Notes under the pieces: generated by a model
Told to the model about the DNA's origin: nothing
The model's database searches: none
What the model saw: only the letters and a program-made list of their open reading frames with translations
In this document: positions 56,220-64,000 of the stretch, piece by piece
Layout: every line of letters begins with the position of its first letter
Position numbering within the stretch: position 1 is the stretch's first letter
From: Streptomyces sp. NBC_01478
GTDB taxonomy: Bacteria; Actinomycetota; Actinomycetes; Streptomycetales; Streptomycetaceae
DNA: 64,000 bases
Direction of reading: 5' to 3'
Assembly: GCF_036227225.1 (NCBI RefSeq)
Contig: NZ_CP109444.1
Coordinates: forward strand, 434,001 to 498,000
Made by a program: the position numbers and the translations under genes

Positions 56220-56477
56220 ATGTGCCTGGGCATCCCTGGACGGATCCTGGAGATCCACGACGACGCCGGACTCCTCATGTCCACGGTCGACTTCGGCGGT
56301 ATCCGCCGCGAGGTCTGCCTTAGCTGCACGCCCGAGGCGGACGTCGGGTCGTACGTCATCGTGCACGTCGGTTTCGCGATCACCCTGGTCGACGAGGCGG
56401 AGGCGCGGCGCACGCTCGACGTGCTGCGGGCGATGGCCGGCGCGGTCGAGGGCGAGCTGGGCGAGCCACTTCCCTGA
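56220..56477 (+). CDS. hypC: Hydrogenase chaperone HypC
   Basis: An 85-residue chaperone. It begins MCLGIPGRILEI, with the essential cysteine at position 2, and includes VDFGGIRREVCLSCTPEA and GSYVIVHVGFAI. HypC carries the Fe(CN)2CO unit with HypD to the large subunit. It is six bases after hypF. The end of the gene is followed closely by the tandem palindromes that mark the next unit. Confidence 0.96.
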   Translation: MCLGIPGRILEIHDDAGLLMSTVDFGGIRREVCLSCTPEADVGSYVIVHVGFAITLVDEAEARRTLDVLRAMAGAVEGELGEPLP

Positions 56478-56483
56478 CGGCTT

Positions 56484-56516
56484 GGGCCGGTCGGCCCGGG
56501 AAGGGCCGGTCAGCCC
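56484..56516. promoter_or_regulatory. Tandem DosR/DevR-like palindromes upstream of the hydrogenase structural operon
   Basis: GGGCCGGTCGGCCC (56484-56497) and GGGCCGGTCAGCCC (56503-56516), 19 bases start to start, about two helical turns apart, on the same face of the DNA. They are 87-120 bases upstream of the hydrogenase beta-subunit ATG. Tandem sites are common for DosR-type regulators. The centre is GT rather than WW, a deviation. Confidence 0.5.
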
Positions 56517-56603
56517 CTGCCCTCGGCCCCTGCCCGGGGCCGAACCTGGCAGTGGAGGAACACAGCGCCGCCTCGGACGAACCCCTGGAACGGGAGGACA
56601 GGC

Positions 56604-57743
56604 ATGATCCCCACCGCAGCCCCTGCCGCCGTACTCGACCGGCACGGTCTGGACGCCCTGGTCACGGCTCTGACGGCACAGGGACGCACCGTGATAGGAC
56701 CCACCGTCCGCGACGGCGCGATCGTGCTGTCGGAACTGAGCTCGGCGGGCGCGCTCCCCTACGGCTGGGGCGTCGAACTCGACGCCGGACGCTACCGGTT
56801 GGTCCCCCGCGAGGACGGGGCAGCCTTCGCGCACAGTGCGGGACCGCAGTCCTGGAAGTCGTATCTGCATCCCGCGCGTGAGCGGCTGTGGAGCGCCGAC
56901 CGGTCTCCGGAGGGCCGCGTGGTCTTCACCGAGCACGAGGCCGAGCCGCCGTCGTACGCCTTCCTCGGTGTCCGCCCCTGTGACCTGCGGGCCATCGCGA
57001 TCCAGGACCGCGTCCTGACCGGCGGCCGACACGAGGACACCGGGTACGGGAAGCGCCGGCGGCGCGCGCTGCTGATCGCCGCCGAGTGCACCGAACCGGG
57101 CGCGACCTGCTTCTGCGTGTCCATGGGCGGCGGGCCCGCCGCCGATCCCGGCTACGACCTCGCGCTGACCGAGGTGGTCGACGCGGACGGGCACCGGTTC
57201 CTGGTGCGTGTCGGCAGCGAAGAAGGTGCCCGGCTGCTGGAGCAGGTTCCGCACCGCGCGGCGGACGTGGTCACGGAGGCCACCGCCCGCGCCTCCGTCG
57301 ACGCGGCCCGAGACCGTATGGGCCGTTCCATGCCGCCGGTCGACCTGCGGGCGCTGATGGGCGGGAGCCTGGACGCCGAGCGCTGGAACGACGTCGCGGA
57401 GCGCTGTCTGACCTGCGGCAACTGCACGATGGTCTGCCCCACCTGCTTCTGCACCACCACGGAGGAGGTCACCGACCTGACCGGTGACCACACCGAGCGC
57501 TGGCAGCGCTGGGACTCCTGCTTCGACCTGGACTTCTCGTATCTGCACGGCGGGCCGGTCCGCTCCACACCCCGCAGCCGCTACCGGCAGTGGCTCACCC
57601 ACAAACTCTCCACCTGGCACGACCAGTTCGACTCCTCCGGCTGTGTGGGCTGCGGGCGCTGCATCGCCTGGTGCCCGGCCGGCATCGACATCACGGAGGA
57701 AGTCGCCGCGCTGGATGCCGAACTCGGAACGGAGACGGACTGA
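56604..57743 (+). CDS. Hydrogenase beta subunit, 4Fe-4S dicluster protein (HydB/HyhB-like)
   Basis: A 379-residue electron-transfer subunit related to sulfhydrogenase beta and anaerobic sulfite reductase A. FLGVRPCDLRAIAIQDRVL, EPGATCFCVSMGGGPA and two ferredoxin-type clusters near the end (CLTCGNCTMVCPTCFC, CVGCGRCIAWCPAG) are visible. It carries electrons between the NiFe catalytic pair and the FAD subunit. It starts the structural operon. The order beta, gamma, delta, alpha is the group 3b pattern. The stop overlaps the cNMP-binding gene (TGATG). Confidence 0.9.
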   Translation: MIPTAAPAAVLDRHGLDALVTALTAQGRTVIGPTVRDGAIVLSELSSAGALPYGWGVELDAGRYRLVPREDGAAFAHSAGPQSWKSYLHPARERLWSADRSPEGRVVFTEHEAEPPSYAFLGVRPCDLRAIAIQDRVLTGGRHEDTGYGKRRRRALLIAAECTEPGATCFCVSMGGGPAADPGYDLALTEVVDADGHRFLVRVGSEEGARLLEQVPHRAADVVTEATARASVDAARDRMGRSMPPVDLRALMGGSLDAERWNDVAERCLTCGNCTMVCPTCFCTTTEEVTDLTGDHTERWQRWDSCFDLDFSYLHGGPVRSTPRSRYRQWLTHKLSTWHDQFDSSGCVGCGRCIAWCPAGIDITEEVAALDAELGTETD

Positions 57744-58207
57744 TGCCTCCCTCGATGGCCCTCCGCATGAACCACGCGCTGCCCCACGACCACCGTGACC
57801 GACTGCTGCACATCGGTCGCGAGGTCCAATTCCCGCCGGGTGCCCGGCTGTTCGAGGAGGGCGGGCACGCCAACCGGTTCTGGATCATCCGGGACGGCAC
57901 CGCCGCACTCGACATGCATATGCCCGGCCGCCGGTCCCCGGTCATCGAGACGCTCGGGGTCGGGGATCTCGTCGGCTGGTCCTGGCTGTACGAGCCGTAC
58001 GTCTGGCAGTTGGGCGCGGTGGCGGTGACCCGGCTGCGGGCCTACGAGTTCGACGCGGTGGCCGTCCGGCTGATGTGCCTGGACGACCCCGCCTTCGGCC
58101 AGGTCGTCGAGCACTGGGTCGGCCGGGTGCTGGCCCACCGGCTCAACGCGGCCCGCGCCCGGCTGGTCGACCTGTACGGAACGTACGAGACGAAGGAACC
58201 GCGATGA
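57743..58207 (+). CDS. Cyclic-nucleotide-binding-domain protein without DNA-binding domain
   Basis: A 154-residue Crp-like beta-roll domain: FPPGARLFEEGGHANRFWII, DGTAALDMHMPG, and VIETLGVGDLVGWSWLYEPY. The usual phosphate-binding cassette RxA is not evident, and no helix-turn-helix follows; it ends in a long helix (RVLAHRLNAARARLVDLYGT). It overlaps genes at both ends in the hydrogenase operon, so it is probably made with the enzyme and may act as a bound regulatory or ligand-sensing part. Mycobacterial Hyh operons are, as I recall, similar. Confidence 0.85.
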   Translation: MPPSMALRMNHALPHDHRDRLLHIGREVQFPPGARLFEEGGHANRFWIIRDGTAALDMHMPGRRSPVIETLGVGDLVGWSWLYEPYVWQLGAVAVTRLRAYEFDAVAVRLMCLDDPAFGQVVEHWVGRVLAHRLNAARARLVDLYGTYETKEPR

Positions 58208-59010
58208 CCGCCGTACCGGTCCCCCATCGCGTGGTCGCCCGCCGGCAGGAGACCGGCGACACGGTGACGCTGCGACTCGAACCGATGGACGCCGCGCTGC
58301 CGGACTTCGTGCCGGGACAGTTCGCGATGGTCCACTGTTTCGGCCGCGGCGAGATCCCCGTCTCGGTGAGCTCCGTACAGGCCACCGGAGGGCTCGCGCA
58401 CACGATCCGCTCGGTGGGCGCGGTCTCCGACGGGCTGTGCGCGGCCCGGGTCGGTGACGTCGTCGGCATCCGCGGTCCGTACGGCACGAGTTGGGGGCTG
58501 GAGCAGGCGCGCGGGCGGGACGTGCTGGTCGTGGCGGGCGGTATCGGACTGGCCCCGCTGCGGCCGCTGATCCTGCGCGCGCTGGCCGAGCCGGAGGCGT
58601 ACCGCCGGGTCAACGTGCTGATCGGAGCACGCACCCCGGACGATCTGATCGGCCGGAAGGAGACCGAGAGCTGGGCCACCGCGTACACCGGCGTCACGGT
58701 CGACCAGCCCGACGCCGACTGGCACGGGGACGTCGGCGTGGTCACCCAACTGCTCGGACGGGCCCACTTCGACCCGGACGGGACGACCGCGTTCGTCTGC
58801 GGTCCCGAGCCGATGATCCGCGCCACCGCCCGCGAACTCGCCCACCACGGTGTGCCCCGCGACCACATCCGGGTCTCCCTGGAGCGCAACATGCGCTGCG
58901 CGACCGGCCACTGCGGGCACTGCCAGCTCGGTCCGGTGCTGGTGTGCCAGGCCGGTCCGGTCGTGGGCTGGGACCTGGCCGAACCCCTGCTGTCCGTAAG
59001 GGAGTTGTGA
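58204..59010 (+). CDS. Hydrogenase gamma subunit, FAD/NAD(P)-binding reductase (HydG/HyhG-like)
   Basis: A 268-residue ferredoxin-NADP-reductase-type flavoprotein. [20 protein letters not shown] binds [20 protein letters not shown] the nucleotide, and [14 protein letters not shown] follows. Near the end [17 protein letters not shown] gives four cysteines for a 2Fe-2S cluster. It links hydrogen oxidation or production to NAD(P). It overlaps the cNMP gene (ATGA) and ends one base before the small subunit begins. Confidence 0.93.
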   Translation: MTAVPVPHRVVARRQETGDTVTLRLEPMDAALPDFVPGQFAMVHCFGRGEIPVSVSSVQATGGLAHTIRSVGAVSDGLCAARVGDVVGIRGPYGTSWGLEQARGRDVLVVAGGIGLAPLRPLILRALAEPEAYRRVNVLIGARTPDDLIGRKETESWATAYTGVTVDQPDADWHGDVGVVTQLLGRAHFDPDGTTAFVCGPEPMIRATARELAHHGVPRDHIRVSLERNMRCATGHCGHCQLGPVLVCQAGPVVGWDLAEPLLSVREL

Positions 59011-59011
59011 G

Positions 59012-59767
59012 ATGCCACTGCCCAAGCTCGCGGTGTTCAAGCTGGCCTCCTGCGACGGCTGTCAGCTCACCCTGCTGGACTGCGAGGACGAACTCCTCGC
59101 GCTGACCGGCGCGGTGGAGATCGCGCACTTCCCGGAGGCGTCCAGCACGATGGCTCCCGGCCCCTACGACCTGACCCTCGTCGAAGGCTCGGTCACCACA
59201 CCCGAGGACGCCGAGCGCATCCACACGATCCGCGCGGACTCCCGCCACCTGGTCACCATCGGGGCGTGCGCGACCGCCGGCGGCATCCAGGCCCTGCGCA
59301 ACTTCGCGGACGTGGACGAGTACCGGCGCACCGTCTACGCGCACCCCGAGTACATCTCCACCCTGGCCACCTCCACCCCCGTGTCGGCCCATGTGGACGT
59401 CGACTTCGAACTGCGCGGCTGCCCGGTCGACCGGCGGCAGCTCATCGAGGTGATCACCGCGTTCCTGGCCGGCCGCAAGCCGGACGTCCCGGACCACAGC
59501 GTGTGCTTCGAGTGCAAGCGGCGCGGCACGGTCTGCGTCACCGTCGCCCACGGCACCCCCTGCCTCGGCCCGGTCACGCACGCCGGGTGCGGAGCGCTGT
59601 GCCCGGCCTACCACCGCGGCTGCTTCGGCTGCTTCGGCCCGTCCGGATCGGTGAACCTGCCGGCGCTGATCCCGCTGCTGCGCCGCGACGGCCTCGACGA
59701 CGACGCCGTGGTGCGGTACCTCCACACCTTCAACGCCCCTGCCTTCGACAAGGAGTTGTCCCAGTGA
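59012..59767 (+). CDS. [NiFe] hydrogenase small (delta) subunit, group 3b type
   Basis: A 251-residue iron-sulfur subunit with no Tat signal, so it is cytoplasmic. The proximal cluster motif is [16 protein letters not shown], with [10 protein letters not shown] following. A run of cysteines near the C-terminus ([40 protein letters not shown]) supplies further clusters. Length fits group 3 small subunits. The stop overlaps the large subunit GTG (GTGA). Confidence 0.93.
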   Translation: MPLPKLAVFKLASCDGCQLTLLDCEDELLALTGAVEIAHFPEASSTMAPGPYDLTLVEGSVTTPEDAERIHTIRADSRHLVTIGACATAGGIQALRNFADVDEYRRTVYAHPEYISTLATSTPVSAHVDVDFELRGCPVDRRQLIEVITAFLAGRKPDVPDHSVCFECKRRGTVCVTVAHGTPCLGPVTHAGCGALCPAYHRGCFGCFGPSGSVNLPALIPLLRRDGLDDDAVVRYLHTFNAPAFDKELSQ

Positions 59768-61125
59768 CGCACCGTGGATCCCGTGTGCTGCACGTCGGCT
59801 CGCTGTCCCGGGTCGAGGGAGAGGGCGCGCTCAGCCTCCATGTGCACGACGGCACGGTCACCGACGCACGGCTGGAGATCTACGAGCCGCCGCGCTTCTT
59901 CGAGGCGTTCCTGCGCGGACGTTCGTACACCGAGCCGCCCGACATCACGGCGCGGGTGTGCGGAATCTGCCCGGTGGCCTACCAGATGAGCGCCTGTGCG
60001 GCGATCGAGGACGCCTGCGGAGTGTCGGTCGACCCGGTGATCCGGGATCTGCGCCGGCTCCTCTACTGCGGCGAGTGGATCGAGAGCCAGGCCCTGCACA
60101 TCTACCTCCTGCACGCCCCGGACTTCCTGGGCAGGCCGAGCGCGATCGACCTGGCGCGCACGCACCGCGCCGAGGTCGAACGCGGTCTCCGGCTGAAGAA
60201 GGCCGGCAACTCCCTGATGGAGCTGCTCGGTGGGCGGGCCGTGCATCCGGTGAACGTCCGTCTCGGCGGCTTCCACCGGACCCCGGCACGCACCGAACTG
60301 CGCTCGCTGACCGAGGAGTTGAAGCGTGCCCTCGACGACGCGTGGGAGACCGTGCGCTGGGTCGCGGGCTTCGAGTTCCCGGACGCGAGCATCGAGGCCG
60401 ACCTGCTCGCGCTGACGGAACCCGACACATACGCCATCGAGGGCGGCACACCGGCCGTCCTGCGCGCCAACGGCACCACCGACTCCTTCCCCGTGCGGGA
60501 CTTCACCGCACACGTCACCGAGAGGCACGTGGTCCACTCCACCGCGCTGCACTCGTGGCTGGACGGGCGACTGCATCTCACCGGCTCCCTGGCCCGGTTC
60601 GCGATCAGCGGCCGACTGCTGTCGCCGGTGGCACTGGAGGCCGCGGTCGCGGCGGGACTCGGCGATCCGCGCGAGGGCACGCCGTGCCTCAACCCGTACC
60701 GGTCCATCCTGGTGCGGGCGGTGGAGACGGTGTACGCCGTCTCCGAGGCGCTGCGCATCATCGACGGCTACGAGCCGCCCGCGCACCCTTACACGGAGGT
60801 GCCGCCGGTCGCGGGCGTCGGGCACGGTGCCACCGAGGCGCCGCGCGGGCTGCTCTACCACCGCTACGAGATCGACGCCGACGGCATCGTGCGCAGTGCG
60901 CTGCTGGTGCCGCCCACCGCGCAGAACCAGAGCGCGATCGAGGACGACCTGCGCCGGCTGGCCCAGCGGGCGATCAGCGAACACGACCCGGACGACGACG
61001 AGTTGACGGCTCTGTGCGAGCGGGCGATCCGCAACCACGACCCGTGCATCTCGTGCTCCACCCACTTCCTCGACCTGACGGTAGTCCGTACCTCAGGAGA
61101 ATCCACGGGAGGCCGTGATGTCTGA
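59764..61125 (+). CDS. [NiFe] hydrogenase large (alpha) subunit, group 3b type
   Basis: A 453-residue catalytic subunit. The N-terminal nickel ligands are in [15 protein letters not shown] and the C-terminal ones in [14 protein letters not shown], so the active site is complete. The conserved [13 protein letters not shown] starts the protein. After DPCxxCxxH about 19 residues remain, the extension removed by the protease encoded at 53413. A GTG at 59764 overlaps the small-subunit stop. With beta and gamma subunits it should reversibly couple H2 to NAD(P)H. The 3' end overlaps the CBS-BON gene. Confidence 0.94.
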   Translation: MTHRGSRVLHVGSLSRVEGEGALSLHVHDGTVTDARLEIYEPPRFFEAFLRGRSYTEPPDITARVCGICPVAYQMSACAAIEDACGVSVDPVIRDLRRLLYCGEWIESQALHIYLLHAPDFLGRPSAIDLARTHRAEVERGLRLKKAGNSLMELLGGRAVHPVNVRLGGFHRTPARTELRSLTEELKRALDDAWETVRWVAGFEFPDASIEADLLALTEPDTYAIEGGTPAVLRANGTTDSFPVRDFTAHVTERHVVHSTALHSWLDGRLHLTGSLARFAISGRLLSPVALEAAVAAGLGDPREGTPCLNPYRSILVRAVETVYAVSEALRIIDGYEPPAHPYTEVPPVAGVGHGATEAPRGLLYHRYEIDADGIVRSALLVPPTAQNQSAIEDDLRRLAQRAISEHDPDDDELTALCERAIRNHDPCISCSTHFLDLTVVRTSGESTGGRDV

Positions 61126-61738
61126 ATCTCCGTACACCGTGAGCGATGTGATGACCCACACCGCCGTCGCCATCGGCAGCGAGGCGCCCTTCAAGGAGAT
61201 CGTCGAGCTGCTCGACCAGTGGAAGGTCAGTGCCGTGCCGGTGCTGGCGGGCGAGGGCCGGGTCGTCGGGGTCGTCTCCGAGGCGGATCTGCTGGCCAAG
61301 GAGGAGTACCGGGGCGCCCCCGACGGCGATCCGGCGGTGCCCGCCAAGGCGGGCGCGGTGTCCGCGGCCGAGCTGATGAGCGCCCCGGCGGTCACCGTGC
61401 ACCCGGACGCCACGCTCGCCGAGGCCGCCCGCATCATGGCGCGGCGGCACGTCAAGCGACTGCCCGTCGTGGACGCGGTCGGCATGCTCCAGGGTGTGGT
61501 CAGCCGCAGCGATCTGCTGAAGGTGTTCCTGCGGGGCGACGGCGAGATCGCCGAGGCGGTCCGGCACCACGTGCTCGGCCGGCTCCCGGTCGGCGCCCCC
61601 CTGACGGTGAGCGTGACCGAGGGCGTGGTCACGCTCGGCGGTGTCCTGCCCGACCGGTCGCTCGTGCCCGTGCTGGCCCGCGCGGTGCGGGCGGTGGAGG
61701 GGGTCGTCGACGTCCGGCTCGACCTCACGCACCGATGA
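61118..61738 (+). CDS. CBS-pair and BON domain protein in the hydrogenase operon
   Basis: A 206-residue protein. Two CBS repeats ([36 protein letters not shown], then [20 protein letters not shown] and [20 protein letters not shown]) are followed by a BON domain ([20 protein letters not shown]). The ATG at 61118 overlaps the large-subunit stop, and its own stop overlaps hypD (ATGA). CBS pairs bind adenylates, so it may tune the hydrogenase or the stress response to energy charge. CBS-BON proteins are known DosR-regulon members in mycobacteria. Confidence 0.9.
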   Translation: MSESPYTVSDVMTHTAVAIGSEAPFKEIVELLDQWKVSAVPVLAGEGRVVGVVSEADLLAKEEYRGAPDGDPAVPAKAGAVSAAELMSAPAVTVHPDATLAEAARIMARRHVKRLPVVDAVGMLQGVVSRSDLLKVFLRGDGEIAEAVRHHVLGRLPVGAPLTVSVTEGVVTLGGVLPDRSLVPVLARAVRAVEGVVDVRLDLTHR

Positions 61739-62838
61739 AGTACCTGGACGAGTACCGGGATCCGGTACTCGCCCGGCGGCTGCTGGACGAGCTGCGGCGG
61801 ACCGCCACGCGGCCCTGGCGGATCATGGAGGTGTGCGGCGGCCAGACCCACACCCTGGTCCGCCAGGGCATCGACGAGCTGTTGCCCGCCGGGATGCGGA
61901 TGATCCACGGTCCGGGCTGCCCGGTCTGTGTCACCCCGCTGGAGACCCTGGACCGGGCCATGGCCGTCGCCGCCCGCCCCGGAGTGCTCTTCACCAGCTT
62001 CGGCGACATGCTGCGGGTGCCCGGCACGGACACCGACCTGCTGTCGCTGCGGGCGCGGGGAGCGGACGTACGGGTGGTCTACGCCCCGATGGACGCCGTA
62101 CGCCTGGCCGCCGAACACCCGGACCGCGAGGTCGTGTTCCTCGCCGTCGGCTTCGAGACGACGGCTCCGGCCAACGCGATGGCGGTGCTGCACGCGGCCC
62201 GTCTCGGGCTGGCCAATTTCTCGATGCTGGTCAGTCACGTCCTCGTGCCGCCCGCCATGACCGCGCTGCTCGACGACCCCGACTGCGAGGTGGAGGCCTT
62301 CCTCGCCGCCGGGCACGTGTGCGCGGTGATGGGCTGGCACGAGTACGAGCCGATCGCCGCCCGGTACCACGTACCCATCGTGGTCACGGGGTTCGAGCCG
62401 CTGGATCTGCTGGAGGGCATTCTCATGGCCGTACGGCAACTGGAGTCGGGCCGGTACGAGGTGGAGAACCAGTACGTGCGGGCCGTGCGGCGGGCAGGCA
62501 ACACCGTGGCGCAGGACGCGGTCCGCCGGGTGTTCCGGGTGACCGACCGGGCCTGGCGCGGGATCGGCGAGCTGCCCGACAGCGGGCTCGAACTCGCCCC
62601 GGATTACCAGGAGTTCGACGCCGCCCGGCGCTTCGACGTGGGTGGGCTGTGCCCGGTCGAGGACCCGGAGTGCATCGCGGGCTCGATCCTCACGGGGGCC
62701 CGGCTGCCCACCGACTGCGCCGCGTACGGCACCCGTTGCACCCCCCGTCATCCCCTCGGCGCCCCGATGGTGTCGTCCGAGGGCACCTGCGCCGCCTTCC
62801 ACGCGGCCGGACGCACTCCCACGAGGAGCACGGCATGA
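61735..62838 (+). CDS. hypD: Hydrogenase maturation protein HypD
   Basis: A 367-residue iron-sulfur protein that assembles Fe(CN)2CO with Hyp[21 protein letters not shown] and [20 protein letters not shown] carry the thiol-disulfide cysteines; [17 protein letters not shown] is a family segment. The 4Fe-4S ligands near the end are in [16 protein letters not shown] and YGTRCTP. The ATG at 61735 overlaps the CBS-BON stop, and the hypE start overlaps its own stop. Length is standard. Confidence 0.96.
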   Translation: MKYLDEYRDPVLARRLLDELRRTATRPWRIMEVCGGQTHTLVRQGIDELLPAGMRMIHGPGCPVCVTPLETLDRAMAVAARPGVLFTSFGDMLRVPGTDTDLLSLRARGADVRVVYAPMDAVRLAAEHPDREVVFLAVGFETTAPANAMAVLHAARLGLANFSMLVSHVLVPPAMTALLDDPDCEVEAFLAAGHVCAVMGWHEYEPIAARYHVPIVVTGFEPLDLLEGILMAVRQLESGRYEVENQYVRAVRRAGNTVAQDAVRRVFRVTDRAWRGIGELPDSGLELAPDYQEFDAARRFDVGGLCPVEDPECIAGSILTGARLPTDCAAYGTRCTPRHPLGAPMVSSEGTCAAFHAAGRTPTRSTA

Positions 62839-63869
62839 ACATCCAGTGCCCCACCCCCGCCCACGAGGAGGAGGTCGTCCTGTTGGGCCACGGCGCCGGC
62901 GGACGGCTCACCGGGGAGCTGCTCGACCAACTGGTGCTGCCCGCCGTCGGCGGCGGCACCGGACCGCTGGAGGACGCGGCGCTGCTGCCCGGCCACCCCG
63001 GCCTGGTGATGAGCACGGACAGCTTCGTCGTCAGCCCGCTGTTCTTCCCCGGCGGGGACATCGGGTCCCTCGCCGTGCACGGCACGGTCAACGACCTGGC
63101 GATGCGGGGCGCGTGGCCGCTCGCGCTGTCGGTCTCGCTGATCGTCGAGGAGGGGCTGCCGCTGGCCGAACTCCGGGCCGTCATGGAGTCGTTGGGCAAG
63201 GCCGCCCAGGACGCGGGCGTGCCCGTGATCACCGGGGACACGAAGGTCGTGGGGCGGGGCGCGGCGGACCGGCTGTTCATCAACACCACCGGCGTGGGAC
63301 AGCGTCACGAACTGCTGGCCCCCTCCGCCGCATCGGCCCGCCCCGGGGACGCCGTACTGCTGTCGGGGCCGATCGGACTGCACGGCACGACCGTGCTCAG
63401 CACCCGGGAGAACCTCGGCTTCGAGGGCGACATCGCCTCCGACTCGCGGCCGTTGCACCGGCTGGTACGGGCCCTGGCGCCGCTCGGTGACGCCGTGCAC
63501 GTGCTGCGCGACCCGACCCGGGGCGGGCTCGCCGCCGCGCTCAACGAGATCGCCCGCGACTCGTCCGCCGCCGTGGAGATCGAGGAGAGCGCGGTTCCCG
63601 TGCCCGAGGCGGTCGCCTCGGCCTGCGACCTGCTCGGCCTGGACCCGCTGGTCGTCGCCAACGAGGGCTGTCTGGTCGCCTTCGTCGACGCCGACGCGGC
63701 CGAGGACGCGCTGACCGCGATGCGGTCGCTTCCCGAGGGGGCGCAGGCGGTGCGGATCGGCGAGGTGCTGCGGGAGGGGCAGCGGGAGCGGGTGACCCTG
63801 CGGACGCTGGTCGGTGCCCGGCGCATCGTGGAGATGCCGCTCGGCGAACAACTCCCGCGCATCTGCTGA
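62835..63869 (+). CDS. hypE: Hydrogenase maturation protein HypE
   Basis: A 344-residue enzyme that dehydrates the HypF-loaded thiocarbamate to a thiocyanate. [20 protein letters not shown] starts the PurM-like fold; [20 protein letters not shown] and [15 protein letters not shown] are signatures. The protein ends PRIC, the carrier cysteine that must be C-terminal. It overlaps hypD by four bases. It ends the hydrogenase gene block; hypA and hypB do not occur in the window. Confidence 0.96.
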   Translation: MNIQCPTPAHEEEVVLLGHGAGGRLTGELLDQLVLPAVGGGTGPLEDAALLPGHPGLVMSTDSFVVSPLFFPGGDIGSLAVHGTVNDLAMRGAWPLALSVSLIVEEGLPLAELRAVMESLGKAAQDAGVPVITGDTKVVGRGAADRLFINTTGVGQRHELLAPSAASARPGDAVLLSGPIGLHGTTVLSTRENLGFEGDIASDSRPLHRLVRALAPLGDAVHVLRDPTRGGLAAALNEIARDSSAAVEIEESAVPVPEAVASACDLLGLDPLVVANEGCLVAFVDADAAEDALTAMRSLPEGAQAVRIGEVLREGQRERVTLRTLVGARRIVEMPLGEQLPRIC

Positions 63870-63887
63870 GTGTTGCCCGCGGGCTCG

Positions 63888-64000
63888 TCAGCCGGTCCTG
63901 TGACCCCACCGCGGACCGACCCGCGCCCATTCGGCGTCCCACTGCTCCAAACGCCGCCGTTCCAGCCACCCGGACACGCCCCGGCCCACGAGGAGCACCG
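63888..64000 (-). CDS. Rv1733c-family membrane protein, C-terminal end only
   Basis: The minus-strand frame entering from the window edge reads GWLERRRLEQWDAEWARVGP, then RWGHRTG and a stop at 63888-63890. This matches the usual C-terminal tail of actinobacterial Rv1733c-like membrane proteins (DRRRLAAWDxEW...GPRW). Only about 37 residues are visible. Rv1733c itself is in the DosR regulon of M. tuberculosis, which agrees with the neighbouring genes. The assignment is from a short tail. Confidence 0.55.
   Translation of the reverse strand, partial: VLLVGRGVSGWLERRRLEQWDAEWARVGPRWGHRTG

Noticed and set aside
52881..57620. A 1579-residue minus-strand open frame opposite the hydrogenase accessory genes
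   Set aside because: It is an antisense shadow of hypF, hypC and the beta subunit, with composition typical of GC-rich non-coding frames and no domain character.

Overview
The window looks like a stretch of a Streptomyces (high-GC actinomycete) chromosome. Third codon positions are almost all G or C, GTG and TTG starts are common, and the gene families are typical: a BTAD/SARP regulator, SigE-type sigma factor, roadblock/LC7 protein, NF041680- and IS630-type transposase remnants, and TTA codons confined to a few genes. There are many decayed genes (IS630 fragments, AbiEii, MaoC/SRPBCC, STAS, PucR, pflB), as expected of an accessory or chromosome-arm region. No rRNA, tRNA or CRISPR array was seen.

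Layout. 1-2.0 kb: two MmcQ/YjbR proteins and RarA. 2.0-3.6 kb: decayed IS630 transposase and AbiEii toxin genes. 3.6-12.1 kb: a compact, mostly unrecognised five-gene operon on the minus strand. It encodes a large protein with two SPF motifs and amphipathic segments, a HEGGH metalloprotease-like protein, two unknown proteins, and an M15-DUF2272-peptidoglycan-binding protein. A small ORF and a divergent BTAD regulator lie beside it. The regulator and two operon genes carry in-frame TTA codons. 12.1-15.1 kb: decayed DNA around a secreted beta-propeller protein. 15.1-24 kb: TfoX, an epimerase, a two-component system, and a glycosyltransferase / DUF2064 / methyltransferase / molybdopterin oxidoreductase / membrane glycosyltransferase-like set in which four genes have a TAnnnT box 6-7 nt before the start codon. 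24-34.4 kb: DUF4118 protein, transposase remnant, SigE-family sigma factor with a membrane partner, KhtTU-like and NhaD-like antiporters, CBS protein, alpha/beta hydrolase and PucR pseudogene.

34.5-64 kb resembles an oxygen-limitation or dormancy island: a pflB remnant, a complete arginine deiminase pathway (permease, arcA, arcB, arcC), LC7 and ArsR-like proteins, DUF4142, oleate hydratase, an FAD-linked oxidase, a ThDP enzyme, a PLP decarboxylase, PPDK, two universal stress proteins, and a group 3b-type bidirectional [NiFe] hydrogenase (beta, gamma, delta, alpha subunits) with its protease and HypF, C, D, E. A partial Rv1733c-like gene closes the window. Six GGGnCn-WW-nGnCCC-like palindromes, similar to DosR/DevR boxes, sit in the intergenic regions before these units. 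HypA, HypB and the DosR-type regulator are not in the window.

The main discovery candidates are the TTA-containing SPF operon and the predicted DosR-like regulon linking arginine fermentation, PPDK/stress proteins and the NAD(P)-type hydrogenase.
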